From Bursaphelenchus xylophilus (Eukaryota; Nematoda; Chromadorea; Rhabditida; Aphelenchoididae), in contig CAJFCV020000004.1 in NCBI GenBank assembly GCA_904066235.2, forward strand, positions 10,540,001 to 10,604,000: a stretch of DNA of 64,000 nt. Reading direction: 5' to 3'. The translations under genes and the position numbers were made by a program. Position 1 is the stretch's first letter; every line of letters begins with the position of its first letter. Below, piece by piece: positions 43,325-54,437 of this stretch. Under the pieces are notes generated by a model. It was given only the letters and a program-made list of their open reading frames with translations. It was not told the DNA's origin and did not search any database.

Positions 43325-43640
43325 AAAAAAATTGGGATTTGAAGAAGAACTTGGCCTTCACGTCGGAACTCTTTCCGAAACATCGAGCTGAGGCGGCGTT
43401 GCCAACGTTGTGCAAGCTTTCCAGGCCTTGTTCTCCGTAGAGCCCCCACAAACCATGGGATGTGACGAAGTCGGCAACGTGGGCTTCAAGGAGGTGCAAC
43501 TTCGTTATCGCACGAAGACCACTGTGTCTCCACGCGTTTTACAGCAGAAGAATGTCCCGTTCAATACAAGCCTTCGTGAAATCATCTTGACCATGGACAT
43601 CAACTGTTGCCCATTCATAAATCCTGTCCAAGGATGAATA
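43325..43640 (-). pseudogene. transposon-encoded protein relic
   Basis: Minus-strand frames carry HLLEAHVADFVTSHGLWGLY and GEQGLESLHNVGNAA, a His-rich then GEQG-x-ES-x-H pattern that I associate with a transposon protein dispersed in nematode genomes. An upstream portion in another frame (WATVDVHGQDDFTKACIERD) ends in a stop, so the gene is broken. Assignment to a transposon superfamily is not possible from this fragment. Confidence 0.4.
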
Positions 43641-43812
43641 AAAGTCGCTGAAAATGGCAAATTGTGCAACGTAATTTTAAAGATAATATACATCCCGAAA
43701 TTGTTCCAAATCTCAGAGTTACAATACTATCTAACACTATGTATATTCATTCCATCAAAAAAATCAAGAAATATTGGGCGCAGCTCGAAATCTCTATTTC
43801 CAATTTGGCGTG

Positions 43813-44053
43813 CAGTGGGTGACCTGATCCAGTGGCACAAAAGTACCATTTTGCATCCAGGAAGCATGAAAAAATATTGCAAGATACCTCCCTCTCCAAG
43901 TAAAAAAACTCAGATTTCAAAAGCGCGTCCGCTCTTTTTGTGAGGGAAAGGACGCGCCCTTCACAATGAAGAGGGAAGCATTTTGCCACATTTTTGATAC
44001 TTCCCCATGCAAAATGGTATTTTTTTTGTCACTGGATCACGTCACCTACTGTA
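43813..44053. mobile_element. family B foldback MITE
   Basis: CAGTGGGTGACCTGATCC to GATCACGTCACCTACTGTA. The right arm lacks the AAGTTTTTTCACTTGG segment, so the foldback is asymmetric. Confidence 0.88.
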
Positions 44054-44320
44054 AAATCTTTTGGTCAACCGATGGTGCGTGGATTCCAATTTTTTCTCCT
44101 CGGAGAGCGGTCGGTTTTTCCTGTCCATATATGCAGTTGCGGGCACAAAGGGCCTGCCTGGGACAGTAGCCATCAATTGTATTTTTGTAAAGTCAATGTT
44201 GATCAATTCGAAGTGAGGGGAAATTGGAGCAGTTTGAGAAATGGTTGGAAAAAGGAAAAGGTGGAGCTAGTCTTGGGATATGCACTGTTCTGGTAGTGAT
44301 TCTGTTGTAATGGACACCTC

Positions 44321-44970
44321 CTACACACAGAATGCCCCAGTATAAGAAGGACCAAAGCACGATAACCAGCGACGGAAGGATGTTTCATTGATTGGACAAT
44401 ACAAAGTATTCACTCCATGATTTTTACATGTGATTAGTAAAATAAATTCAACTGAATCGATGGTGTATGGACGAAAACGGTTCAGAAAGTCAGCTGGATT
44501 GATGTGTGCGGCAGCTGGCTTCTGCATCCACCAGAATTTCAAGAATTTGTGCCATTTTCTTCGTTGCTCACCTACTTTCTCTTTGATGGCAGGAGTCAAA
44601 AAGCAAAGTGCAACAACATGATATTCATCTGCCGAAAAAAACCCATCAAAGAGCAAGGAGACCAAAGGAATCGGACCAAAGAGTCCGATTTCTTCAAGGC
44701 GAAAGGTGGTGGCAAGCTGAACGTTGAGCTTTAGTCCGTTACCCGACTGAAGCGTCAAATCCCTGCAAATACCTGTCAAAACCCGATAAGATACAATCAA
44801 ACGGTGCGCTTCGTCATGCATAGCATTCCCAGCTAGCATAACCTTCGTCAGTAAGCAATATTTATCAAGGTCGGAGGGCGCATAGGCGTTGTACCCTGGG
44901 CCACAAGAAGTTTGGAACCGCTTGGGTCGGTTATGGCCACCTGTGAAGGTGTCGATGGCAATAGCCTGCG
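44321..44970 (-). pseudogene. possible chemoreceptor-like gene remnant
   Basis: An unbroken frame of about 215 codons, from near an acceptor-like CTACCCGCAG at 44970 to TAG at 44321. True ATGs occur inside (44839) but no good start with upstream exons is seen. One clearly hydrophobic run (GLFGPIPLVSLLFDGFF) follows NVQLATTFRLEEI, which loosely recalls the conserved RxQLEEN region of nematode serpentine chemoreceptors; the rest is too polar for a 7TM protein. The long open frame argues for recent coding history. Other identities are equally possible. Confidence 0.3.
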
Positions 44971-44977
44971 GGTAGAT

Positions 44978-45243
44978 CGAGAATAATTTTTCCTAAAATA
45001 TATGCGAGAATCCTAGCTCAAAATAGACTTTTTTCGTAGAAAACTGGAAGGGGTATAGAGCCAAAAAGTGTTTCTTTCCTCCTCCGCTCTCCGCGTTTCG
45101 CGTGCTCTCTCGGCCGCAAAAATCATTGAATATATCGGCGGTGCCTGCCAAGCGCGATTTCGAACTTTGCAGGAATTTTCACATGGCTTATGCTTGAAAT
45201 TTGTGCAAAATTATAGGGAAATAGTACGCGGGGTATTTCCCTT
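44978..45243. mobile_element. family C element lacking its left end
   Basis: ATTTTTCCTAAAATATATGC onwards with CTCTCGGCCGCAAAAATCAT; degraded right end AGTACGCGGGGTATTTCCC. Confidence 0.65.
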
Positions 45244-46340
45244 GTAATACAAACAACCTTTTTTTCCGAAAATCGCAACAACTTTTGACTTTTCGCCATT
45301 CCCAAGGCCATTTCTCGAACGGTCCCAGCTGCGCAAGTTATGCCTGTGAACGCTGCTGCGGCTGATTTAATCAGCGGTTCGGATGGAATGCACGAGGTCA
45401 AGGGGTATACGGTTTGCTGCAACGTTGCTCCCAACCTTCCCCGCGGGGCTAAACACGTGAAAAGCATTTTGTTTTCTGCGATTCTTATCTGGCACAAAGC
45501 ATACTGGCCTCCAAACGGTTTTCTTCGGGAGGGCCAAGAACTAGGTCGCGCTGAGAATTGTCAACAAAAAACACGTTAGAGTTGGAGGCTTCTGCCTCTT
45601 CCGCGCAACAAAATTGACGCCTTTATGGCAATGCTGTGCTCTTTGGTAGAGGCAAGGCGGAAATTTTACCACCCTCATTTACTTTGGGACTACTAGTCAC
45701 GTCATAAAGTCCGCAGGACTTCCACAGTGCGTTTTTGCACCCTCGCCGCTGCGACTTCCTTTTTTGCACTAGCGACATTCACTTACTTGCGTACGCACCC
45801 CGCGACGCCGCCTAATAAATTGTATAGACTTTATGGCGCTACTATAATAGCTGTACGCCGTTTCAGTGCGTAGATTTTTTTTCCGTTTTGTGTGACTAGA
45901 ATCCGTCTGGCCGAAAGCGAACCGCCCTCCCCGCCGCATCAAAATCGCAACCCCGGAAATAAGCGGCACCGAATGTTTGCGCGATGCGGCGACTGGGGAA
46001 ATTGCCGAAAATTTTGTTCATTACACAGTACAAAAAAGCCGCCAGCACTGTGCAAGACCTATTTTTGACGCCGATGATGCCTCCATTTATGCTGTTTTTT
46101 CGGTAACAAAATTTACACTTTCTTGAGGCTGTGTGTCTTTCAAAAAGTTACCTTTCTGTTCATGGGTTTTTAAAGTCATGTAAATCGGATGTCATTTCAA
46201 GAAGTTACGGCAAATAAAGTAAAAAATTTGCCGGTATTTAGCACAAAAAAACCGTACAGCGGATTTCCGAGAGGGACCACTTTCTTATCTCACCTCTCTC
46301 TCTCTCCCTCTCTCTTTTTCATGATTTTACAATTCGTGAA
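45244..46340. other. intergenic with a large family D-like block
   Basis: 45690-46065 is rich in family D motifs (CGCCGCTGCGACTTCC, CAGTGCGTTTTTGCACCC, GCCAGCACTGTGCAAGACC). A CT microsatellite is at about 46290-46317. A 45340-45579 open frame has no family similarity. Confidence 0.45.
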
Positions 46341-46379
46341 TCGCACTGCGCTTTCTTTGTGGGACAGGCCCCAGGAACT

Positions 46380-46491
46380 TTATGAAACTGCCAATTGTAC
46401 CTCATCAGTAAATCCCTCTTTAAATTGGGCTTTATTACTGCCTTTGAGTGCAGTTTCCGCCTGCTCGTCAACCAGTTCCATCGATCGATAA
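46380..46491 (+). pseudogene. decayed fragment of a DM-domain gene second exon
   Basis: 46398-46464 is about 79% identical (53 of 67 positions, counted by eye) to the minus-strand DM gene's second exon near 49530-49596. In the same frame the functional gene reads STSSLHPSSNS and SSAVSTC, while this copy reads CTSSVNPSLNW and LSAVSAC with Ser-to-Leu changes, then stops at 46489. The upstream part no longer aligns and no DM domain is found within 1 kb, so it is a truncated pseudogene. Confidence 0.65.
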
Positions 46492-47007
46492 AATGGTTGC
46501 CCCGAACTGTTGCTGGCCCGAGAAGTCGTAGCGACCCCGTTAGGAACTGGTGCCGTCTTGATAAATTCAACATTAAGGCTACAAGGTGTCGACTACCCTC
46601 GTCATGCCCTCGATTTTTGTGAGCAGGAAGCAACAGAGAAGCCGGCGGAGGCGAGATTATATCGCACAGAGTGCAATTCGTGCGGTTCCAATCTTTCGCA
46701 TAACTCATAGCAACAAACTTCAAGTGCAATATAAAATTTGCCGATCCGCTGTCATTTTTATGGACTGTTTTAGGTGCTAAATCAAATTTCAAGCACCGTT
46801 GCCCAGCTCGAGGCAAGTAAATTTTGGATTTGTGAGTCTTATCGAAACTGTAATCTAAGAGCTTTCAATCATTCTCACAAAGAAAATCTGGGTGAAATGA
46901 TGTGGAAATTTTTTCGAGGTCGCAAGATCTTCGGTAATTCATGAAAAGTTTGTGACTTTGTGTACGAAACAATTATTCAGGAATTTATTCAGGAATTAAT
47001 ACCGGCC
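46492..47007. other. intergenic stretch without recognised feature
   Basis: A 165-codon minus frame over 46319-46816 has only a TTG start and lies antisense to the DM fragment; rejected. Nothing else seen. Confidence 0.45.
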
Positions 47008-47155
47008 CGTTTGTGAAGTCGCCGGAGTAATTTTTGGCATTTGTACTGTGCAGAAAAAATGAGGGTGCAGCAGCCCAAAAAAGCCTATTGCACGGTGCAA
47101 AAAGCGACAAATTGCAGGTAAAAAACGTTTGTTTTCGGACAGTGCATGCCACGAA
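47008..47155. mobile_element. family D copy
   Basis: TTTGTGAAGTCGCCGGAGTA, then GCATTTGTACTGTGCAG and TTGCACGGTGCAAAAAGCG. Confidence 0.6.
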
Positions 47156-47280
47156 AACCACTCTAACAAGGACACGAATTTCGGACTAGTATCGGATGTA
47201 GTCAAGTTTCGGTAGGAAAAGAAAAGGTTGATCGAAAATTTTCGTGCCGAACCGCAAACTTGAACACACTGAGGGAAAAT

Positions 47281-47487
47281 ACAGCGGGAGACCTGATACA
47301 GTGTGAAAAAACGGACCATTTTGCATTCGGAAAGCATCAAAAATGCGGCAAAATACTTCCCTCTCCAAGTGAAAAAACATCGGTTTGAAGGGCGCGCCCT
47401 TTCCCTCACAAAAAGAGCGGGCGCGCTTGACGCTTACCGGATGCAAAATGGTACGCTTTTTGCCACTGGATCAGGTCCCCCACTGTA
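47281..47487. mobile_element. family B foldback MITE with shortened right arm
   Basis: ACAGCGGGAGACCTGATACAG to GATCAGGTCCCCCACTGTA. After the GCGCGC centre the right arm jumps directly to TTACCGGATGCAAAATGG, losing about 50 bp. Confidence 0.88.
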
Positions 47488-47747
47488 CCTTTCTTGACGT
47501 GTGTCGAAGAGCCTAGCCTCGCGTGGTATGTGCTCGAAGCGCGACGCTTTTATGATACCTCACGTTTCATAAAATTACTTTTGCTTACATTTCGGATCAA
47601 GGTCACCGTTAGCTCTTGCTAAATTTTCTATTTTTTCCATAATGGATGGACAGCCGTTGAAATCAGGAAGCTCATTTGACTTTGGAAAAGATCCCTTTTA
47701 TTACAGGGTGCGGCAATTTTTCGGCCGGATTTGAATGGTCTATACAT

Positions 47748-48000
47748 ACACCTGATACAGTGGCAAGAAACGTACCATTTTGCATCCAGGAGGTATTAAA
47801 AAATGTAGCAAAATACCTAATCTGCAAGTGAAAAAACTCCGATTTCAAAAGCGCGCCCGATCTTTTTGTGAGGGAAGGGGCGCCCTTCAAAACGGATTTT
47901 TTTTAGTTGTAAATAGATGGAGGTATTTTGCAACATTCTTGAAGCTTCCCGGATGAAAAGCGATACGTTTTTTGCTATTGGAACAGGGCGGCCACCGTAA
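47748..48000. mobile_element. family B foldback MITE, diverged
   Basis: CACCTGATACAGTGGCAAG to TTGGAACAGGGCGGCCACCGTA; the most diverged termini among the standard copies. Confidence 0.82.
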
Positions 48001-48507
48001 GTGGGACAAACCTTTGGAGGAGCTTCAGGATGCAGGTACAAATAGAGGACTAGTACTCAATTGTGTACCAGGATCTTCAAGCCGAGTTTTCCCAACGAAA
48101 AATTCTTTCAAAAATGATCAACGATATCATGAAATTAAACCTCCATGTCAACCAAATTTTTCATAAAGTGCGGAAAATGTTTCTGCGACGTCGAAAATAA
48201 TTAAGTAACATGGAAAGCTGGCATTCCACGTAATTTCACCCCGATTTCCTTTAGATGCAGTTATGCGAGAGATTGAAAGCTCTGCGATTACACTTTCGAT
48301 AAGACTCACAAATCCATTTGCCTCGAACGAGACTTGGTATCGAAATTTTAACTTTGATGTAGAACCTAAAGCAGTGCTTAAAATTGACAGTTGACTAGAC
48401 AGATCGACAAAGTTTATATTGCACTATGTGGTTGTTGCCAAAACTTAAGAAAAAGTTTGATTCGTTGTAACAGGGAGGTTACAACAATCTTTTTAACAAG
48501 CAAATTA

Positions 48508-48672
48508 TTGCAAGTGAGACGCTCAGTTTTTGATGAAACTTGGCGCAAATTTGAAAATTTTTTTTCTAAAATGTATGTGAGAATCCTAGCTTGCGCTTTG
48601 CAGGAAAGACCGAGATTTTAAATCGAAAATCGGCGCAAATTTGACACTTTTTGCCGAATCGCGGCGCGAGGT
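48508..48672. mobile_element. family C left-half fragment
   Basis: AGTGAGACGCTCAGTTTTTG through TGCCGAATCGCGGCGCGAGG; truncated. Confidence 0.6.
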
Positions 48673-48754
48673 GTGATATCAGGTGCAACACAAACGTCAG
48701 CTTTTGATTTACCAAGTTTCTTCTGAATCATGAGTTCAAGAGCAGTTAGCGGGC

Positions 48755-48786
48755 CCACACTTGCGGGCAAACAGTTAGCGGGCAGC
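48755..48786. repeat. GCGGGCA units of the Mutator-like foldback
   Basis: CACACTTGCGGGCAAACAGT and TAGCGGGCAGCTAC: two or three diverged units of the element at 38781. Other fragments lie at about 49177 and 57097-57123. Confidence 0.6.
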
Positions 48787-48787
48787 T

Positions 48788-49032
48788 ACAGTAAGGGACC
48801 TGATCCAATGGCAAAAAACGTCTCCTTTTGCATCCCGGAAGGGGCCAAAATGACTCCAAACCCTTCCCGTCTCTAAGCTAAAAAACTCCGTTTTGAAAAG
48901 CGCGCCCTTTCCTTCAAGGCGGGCTCTTCAAATCGGGGTTCTTTAGCTTAGAGAAGGGAAGGGTTGGGAGACATTTTGTTCCCTTCCGGGATGCAAAAGG
49001 GCCTTTCGACAGGATCCCGTCCCTCACTTTAG
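48788..49032. mobile_element. divergent subfamily of family B foldback
   Basis: Same ends (ACAGTAAGGGACCTGATCC / GGATCCCGTCCCTCACTTTA) but both arms carry a different inner sequence, CAAACCCTTCCC then CTCTAAGCTAAA and its inverse. The arms match each other better than they match the standard copies. Confidence 0.8.
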
Positions 49033-49165
49033 GAGAGCCACGGAGATTCTGCGGGTATGTTCTGCTTACAACATTAAATTACAATATAACGATAAATTTG
49101 TCGGTTAGATGTTGCGAATTAAGTTTCCTGGTGTATAAATGGCTGGAATAGTTGTCAAAATTTAA
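49025..49165 (+). repeat. family G, copy 1
   Basis: CCACGGAGATTCTGCGG, TTGCTTACAACA-like sequence and GATGTTGCGAATTAAGTTTC in the same order as 56780-56925. It lies just past the 3' end of the minus-strand DM gene. Confidence 0.7.
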
Positions 49166-49317
49166 AATATCGATCGCCCGCAAATGTTGCAAGCCCAGCA
49201 TTTCACGCATGCAGTTGAATATGAGTAGTAGCAGATTCACTTGCTCAATTTGCAGTTTATTTGCCAACAATTCTTAAAAAGCTATGTACAGAATAAAAAA
49301 TAAAAATTGACCCGATT

Positions 49318-49994
49318 TTAAGACTGATTCGTCAACGCGTTTTGCAGTAGCATCTCCAACATGGTCGACGGACTAATTAGACATTCATTCAACAGGCATG
49401 GCTGCACCATTCCAACGTCTGCGCCGCTCAGCAGGGCCAGCGGGATCGGCTTGCAAGCGATGAATTTTATGGGCTCTTGGGTTGAGGCAATATTCACCAA
49501 GCCGTCGCTGAAGAACAAACCCTCGTCGCTGGGACTGGGGCAGGTGGAAACGGCGCTCGAAGGCGATGATGAAGCCGAGTTTGAAGAGGGATGCAGTGAT
49601 GAGGTAGAGGGAGTGTTCTGAAGCTGGTCTTGGGCCATTTTCTTCTCCTCGCTTTTTCGTCGTTTCAGCCGCTTGACGGTCTCGCGGATCCGTTTTCGGT
49701 AGTCGTCGACTTGATGGCACTGGAAATGGGGAAATTATGAGTTAAAAGTTGAAAAAATAATTTTGAGATTTTTTTGATTTTTTCAAATTTTTCGAGGAAA
49801 AAATAATTTTTTTTTTTCAAAATGTCTCAAAATTCCTCAAAAAAAAATCGCTCAAAAATCAATTACAATCCGCTCCTCCTTACCTTTTCACAATCGCATT
49901 CAATGAACGGACATCGGTTCTGATGCCGTTTGTAGGCCTGGATCACACCGTGTTGCCGACACTTGCCGCACATCTTCTGCACCGCCGCTGGCAT
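49318..49994 (-). CDS. DM-domain (DMRT/MAB-3-type) transcription factor, two exons
   Basis: DM proteins bind DNA through an intertwined zinc module and control sexual differentiation and neuron fate in nematodes and other animals. Exons 49994-49884 and 49719-49318 join in phase 0 for 170 aa. The start is at 49994 because no ATG precedes it before an in-frame stop. The DM domain holds all eight ligands: C9, C12, H15, H24, C28, C33, C35 and C38 (MCGKCRQHGVIQAYKRHQN, CPFIECDCEK, then CHQ from exon 2). The basic recognition tail follows (DDYRKRIRETVKRLKRRK). The rest is a Ser/Pro-rich linker and an unfamiliar Leu-rich C-terminus (STMLEMLLQNALTNQS). Short for the family, with no DMA domain seen. 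Minus-strand AATAAA at about 49256-49261. Confidence 0.92.
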
Positions 49995-50052
49995 TGTAAC
50001 CGGTGGCAAACGAAAGGCGATGAATGGAGGGTGCTTTCGGAAACTTCATCGG

Positions 50053-50058
50053 CTTTAT
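50053..50058 (-). promoter_or_regulatory. TATA box of the minus-strand DM gene
   Basis: CGCTATAAAGCC on the minus strand places TATAAA about 60 bp before the ATG, leaving room for a 5' UTR of about 30 bases. Confidence 0.5.
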
Positions 50059-50526
50059 AGCGCGGAACATGGATCGAGGGGAGTGGGTGGAAGGAAGGGA
50101 GGGGACTATCTGGAAGCATAATCTCAAGCCCCTCCTTCGGTGGCGAGATTCGGGAACCTTATCTCGCCGACAGGGCGGATCAGTTGGGAAAAGAGTGGTA
50201 CCCCCGACAACATCTCGGGTTAAGCCTCCGCATAGCGGACAACGGGAGATTAAAGGGAGGCGCGGTTGGATCGGGTATGACAAAAGGCTTTAATCAAGAG
50301 GACTTCCGCCCAAGTTGTTGGACGGAATGAAAGCTTTGGATTATCAGTGGTTGTCCGGGCCACTATAGGGCGCCCATTTCTGAGAACCGGACCGGCAAGG
50401 CTAATTGATCCCATTTGAACGCATGCTGAAGGCAACAAAGTGGTCAGACTGGCCGGGCCAGACTATCCGGAGCTTTCAATCTCTGCTCTGGCCTCTGCCG
50501 GCTGATGAAAAAAAAGGCTTTGTAAG
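50059..50526. other. GC-rich upstream region of the DM gene
   Basis: Noticeably more GC-rich than its surroundings (GGGAGGGGAC, GGAGGCGCGG), with no repeat family. A plus-strand frame at 50024-50293 is treated as chance. Probably holds the DM gene promoter. Confidence 0.4.
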
Positions 50527-50677
50527 CAGTCTGTCGGGAAAATAATGAGCACTCTGTCGCATCGGAAATCGCATCGCTGCCGAGAAAATGAATTGTGTTG
50601 CGGCAAAATAACTTTTTACTTCAGCGAGGCGATCGGAGCAGCGACATTACGCTCATTATTTCCCCGACAGATTGGTA
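50527..50677. mobile_element. family A MITE copy
   Basis: CAGTCTGTCGGGAAAATAATG to TCCCCGACAGATTGGTA. Confidence 0.85.
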
Positions 50678-50916
50678 GGCTGTTTTCGTCTCTCAGCTGC
50701 AAGCGTAGTAACCCAAAGTCAACAAAAAAGCTTTTGAAGTTACAAAAATTGCAAAAATTTTTTGGAAATTTTAAAATATGTGATGGAGTCAAAACGATCC
50801 AAACTGCTGGCCATTCAGCAAATTTGGAAGACATTTTGGGGCTCCGGTTTCTCTTCTTTGGGACCATTTTATTCAGTTTTCTGTAAACTCAAATATTCGA
50901 GAAGACACTAGCTCCT

Positions 50917-51108
50917 CCGGAAAATCATCGGACTGAAATCGGCGACACGCAATGTGCAAAAACAAAAATTTTCTTTGCGCTGCCGAAGTTCTTGCTTTTT
51001 GCACGGTGCAACAGGTTTTTTTCGGGCGTCGCTCGCACCTGTAAAATAGAAATTTTTACACGGTGAAAGCGCCAAAAATCAGTCCGGCGACTTTCCGGAA
51101 GGACTACT
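50917..51108. mobile_element. family D element, complete palindrome
   Basis: CCTCCGGAAAATCATCGGAC to GTCCGGCGACTTTCCGGAAGG, 192 bp, the clearest view of the family ends. TTGCACGGTGCAA lies near the centre. Confidence 0.8.
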
Positions 51109-51696
51109 ACGAAAAGTTGTGGCCAAGCCCAGTTGTAGTTGATCTTGTTGATGAGAAAATTGTCGCGGCCATTAAACATCCTTTCCTTGCAAACGACGAA
51201 CACCCTCAAAAAGCTCTGATGACGTTGACTTCTGCGTTGTGTCAAGGACAAAACTCACCGTATCGGAAAGTATAATCTCAAGCATTCCGGGAGACAACTC
51301 AGAAATTCTTTTATCTTGTCGACATGACGGATCTTGAGATCGAAAAGTTGTGCTACTCGTTGTGAACTTGCTTATTTTTCATTGGATATTTCATTTTTAG
51401 AGACTTTCTGGATCTGAAATCATTATTGCAAAGTCAACTCAATCAAAGCCCTGGGCATTTCCCGAACTTTTGCCGATTCCTCTCTCAAAACCCACCAAAA
51501 AATCAGGGCAAATTCCCGTCATTTCCCGATAAAATAAAGTAGTTGCGCCAGATAAAGCTCGACATTTTTAGAACCCCTCCGCAATCCGCGCATCTTGATG
51601 CTCCACTTACTTTCCCACTCTGAGGGTATCATTTGCCGGGTAGAGAAGGAGGTTGTGTTGGCGTGGGATGGTGGGGTTACGGAGCGGCGGTTCCGG
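51109..51696. other. intergenic stretch without recognised feature
   Basis: The frame through 51109-51275 (YYEKLWPSPVVVDLVDEKIV) reads like protein but has no start of its own outside family D and no splice donor. Nothing else seen. Confidence 0.4.
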
Positions 51697-51815
51697 TGAC
51701 AAGGGTACCAAGTGCGACGCTCGGGTTTTGATCAGTCTTGGCACAGATTTAAGACGATTTTTTTAAGAGGAGTTTGTAATACTTGCCGCTGCAGAAACGA
51801 CCGATATTTTTACAT
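51697..51815. mobile_element. family C fragment abutting a full copy
   Basis: AAGTGCGACGCTCGGGTTTT onward, cut after about 118 bp at the left end of the next copy. The junction TTTTACATTAACAGGGGAAG suggests the second copy inserted into this one. Confidence 0.75.
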
Positions 51816-51816
51816 T

Positions 51817-52262
51817 AACAGGGGAAGTACTCCAAGTGCGACGCTCAGATTTCCTTTAAATTTTGCACACATGTCGGGTATGGACTAAATATCAATTCCT
51901 GAAAGTTTTATCTCGCGCTTTGCGGGCGCCGCCGAGATATCGAACGATTTTTGCCGCCGACAGAGCACGCTAAACGTGGAGAGCGGTCAGAGAGAAGAAC
52001 GCTTTTTGGCCATAACTTTGGCAGTTTCGTGCGGAAAAATTTGATTTCTTGTAGAAACATTATCCTTTACGGTAGAAACAGGCATGAAACTTTTCGTTCC
52101 GAAATTCGGCAAAAGGTCGTAAACTTTTGCCGACTTTCGATCTAAAAATCTCGGTTGTTTCTGCAAAGCGCGAGCTAGGATTCTCGGATATATCTTAGAA
52201 AAAATTATTCTAAATTTGTGCCAAGTTTCATCAAAATCTGAGCGTCGCACTTGGAGTACTGT
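51817..52262. mobile_element. family C element, best-preserved copy
   Basis: ACAGGGGAAGTACTCCAAGT to GAGCGTCGCACTTGGAGTAC, 446 bp, with terminal inverted repeats of about 35 bp and further mirrored similarity inward (TTTGCGGGCGCCGCCGAGA, GTTTCTGCAAAGCGCGAGC). Confidence 0.85.
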
Positions 52263-52825
52263 AAGGTTGGCAAAAATGTGTCATTTTTTGGCGAATTTTG
52301 GCCTTCAAAATTGCCTATTTCTACCGTAGAGGTTAATTGAAAATTTAGCCGCTTACTCGACCAATTCCAGTGTATTTACCCGAAAGATATCTAGGGGACA
52401 AACGCCCAAAGATCAACACAAACGATCACCGAATAAACCACAAATCCGTTTATCCTCAAAACTCTCCTCCAATCACAATATGTAATGGCCAAAGCAATGG
52501 CCGCAGATATCAAACTATAGTATCAAATCCTGTTCCACGCTCAGGCTTCTTACTCTTCCACGGATCTTCCTCCTCCTTCTGAATCCACCCTTCTTCTATT
52601 TTGTGACACAATGCCAAAGCTCAGGACCTCTTCGTGTCAGGGCGCAGGTTGGGTTCCAAACATGAAGGAGGGAAGTGTCTCAAACCCAAGAATTTGCAAG
52701 ACTTATGACAGACACCCCATAATATTTTGGGGTATTGAAAAGTCGTTGTTATTTACGACGAGGACAGCAAAAACTCCTCGATACTTCGTATTCCAGTCCG
52801 TTAAATGGGCAATTCAAAAGCAGTT
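52263..52825. other. intergenic stretch without recognised feature
   Basis: An open frame at 52370-52582 begins with GTG right after an acceptor-like TTCCAG and runs 70 codons, but shows no domain. No repeat family. Confidence 0.4.
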
Positions 52826-53082
52826 ACAATGGTGGACCTGATCCGGTGGCAAAAAACGTACCATTTTGAATCCAGAAAGAATCGAAAATGTGACAAAATG
52901 CTTCCCACTCCAAGTGAAAAAAAATCGTTTTGAAGGGCGCGCCATCAGCCTCACAAAAACAGCGGGCGCGCTTTTGAAATCGGAGTTTTTTTACTTGGAG
53001 AGGGCAGCATTATGCCACATTTCTGATACTTCTCGGATGCAAAATGGTACGTTTTTTGCCACTGGATCAGGTTCCCACTGTA
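52826..53082. mobile_element. family B foldback MITE
   Basis: ACAATGGTGGACCTGATCC to GATCAGGTTCCCACTGTA; complete arms. Confidence 0.88.
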
Positions 53083-53888
53083 TTACGGTAGTTTAAACAA
53101 ATCCAACCCGCTTTTATTTATTTCTAATAAAGAGTGTTACATCTCAGTCTCAACTGTTACCTCTGTTTGTGTCGATGACTTTTCTTATATATTTAATAGC
53201 AAAACCGCATTGCGTATTAAACTCACTACAAACTTTTATTCAATTTTCGAAACTCTGTAATCGACTTTACACTCTCAGCTGACAGAATGTAAACACTTTT
53301 CTCGCACTATTAGCTACCGTACTGCCCTCTTCAAACCTTGTTATAAGCAAAGTGTAAATTAACCGAAGCCCTGCGACCTAATCTATACCTAATCTACCGT
53401 AATTCAGTTATGTTTTTGGAGCAGAAACGAATATTTTGTAGCGCTGAAACGATGCAAATTCTGATGCCTCAATCACTAGATTACAATATTTTGGCCTGAG
53501 GCTTTATAAGCATAACAATCTAACTCTTCCCATAAACTACAATTCTCTAAAAAACGAAAAAATTCCCAATTACCGTCGAAAACACTATTCAATTAGACGG
53601 TTGTTAAACTCGCCCAGACAAAGAGCACAAGAAGCCTACAGTTTTTGGGCTAAAAGTTCAACCATTTACAACGTCTGTAGGCTCGTTGCTTCAGCGGTTT
53701 TGTGACCATTTAAAAGGCTTTTTCGGGTGGAAGGCAATTGGCACTGCGCTGTGTGATAAGCATACAAAAATGATGGCAAGGATCAACGTGGTCTTAATGA
53801 CAGCGATATTTTGGCTTCAGTATTTATTTGCGACAAAAATTTTGGTGGAAATTAAAACCTTATTTCTGCTAATAATATTACTTACACA
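53083..53888. other. intergenic stretch without recognised feature
   Basis: AT-rich, with no repeat family and no convincing exon. Confidence 0.45.
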
Positions 53889-54047
53889 GGCTGTTGGCAA
53901 AGTCGCTGGAGTATTTTTGGCGTTTACACTATGGAAGAAAAGTCAGGACGAGCTACAGCCCGAAAAACTTATTGCACAGTGCTAGGCCACTTCTTTGTTT
54001 GCTCACAGTGCATGTCGCAAAAGTGGCTCTAGTGGCTTTGCAAACGG
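53889..54047. mobile_element. family D copy
   Basis: GCAAAGTCGCTGGAGTATTT to AAGTGGCTCTAGTGGCTTTGC, with TTGCACAGTGCTAGGCC inside. Confidence 0.6.
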
Positions 54048-54104
54048 ACTAACGATATACCAGTAGCACTGAAAGGAAAGAATAAGCCATTTTTTCACAG
54101 GCCA

Positions 54105-54370
54105 CTTATCAATTTCTAAGAATTTTAGCTCCAACTTTGCGGGAACATCCGAGATACTCAACGATCGTAGCGGCCGAGAGCGCTCACAAAACACGGAGAG
54201 CAGAAAAAAGAAGCACACTTTTTGCCATATTTCTGTCGTCGTTTTTGTAAAATTTTTCATGGAGGAACGTTGAAAAGCCTTTGATGGATAAACTCATAAA
54301 AAATTACCAAATTTTCGCCAATTGTCGGGTGTAAAACGTTGTTTCTGCAAAGTGCAGGAGCGAGGAATTT
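54105..54370. mobile_element. family C element, partial
   Basis: CAATTTCTAAGAATTTTAGC through GCGGCCGAGAGCGCTCAC to CTGCAAAGTGCAGGAGCGAG. Confidence 0.6.
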
Positions 54371-54437
54371 ATGTTATTAAAATGGAACAGAAACAGTGAT
54401 TTTTGACACCTATCACTCGGCCTATTCACTGACCAGT

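Noticed and set aside
46319..46816. 165-codon minus-strand frame
   Set aside because: Starts only at TTG, has no splice context, and is antisense to the DM-gene fragment.
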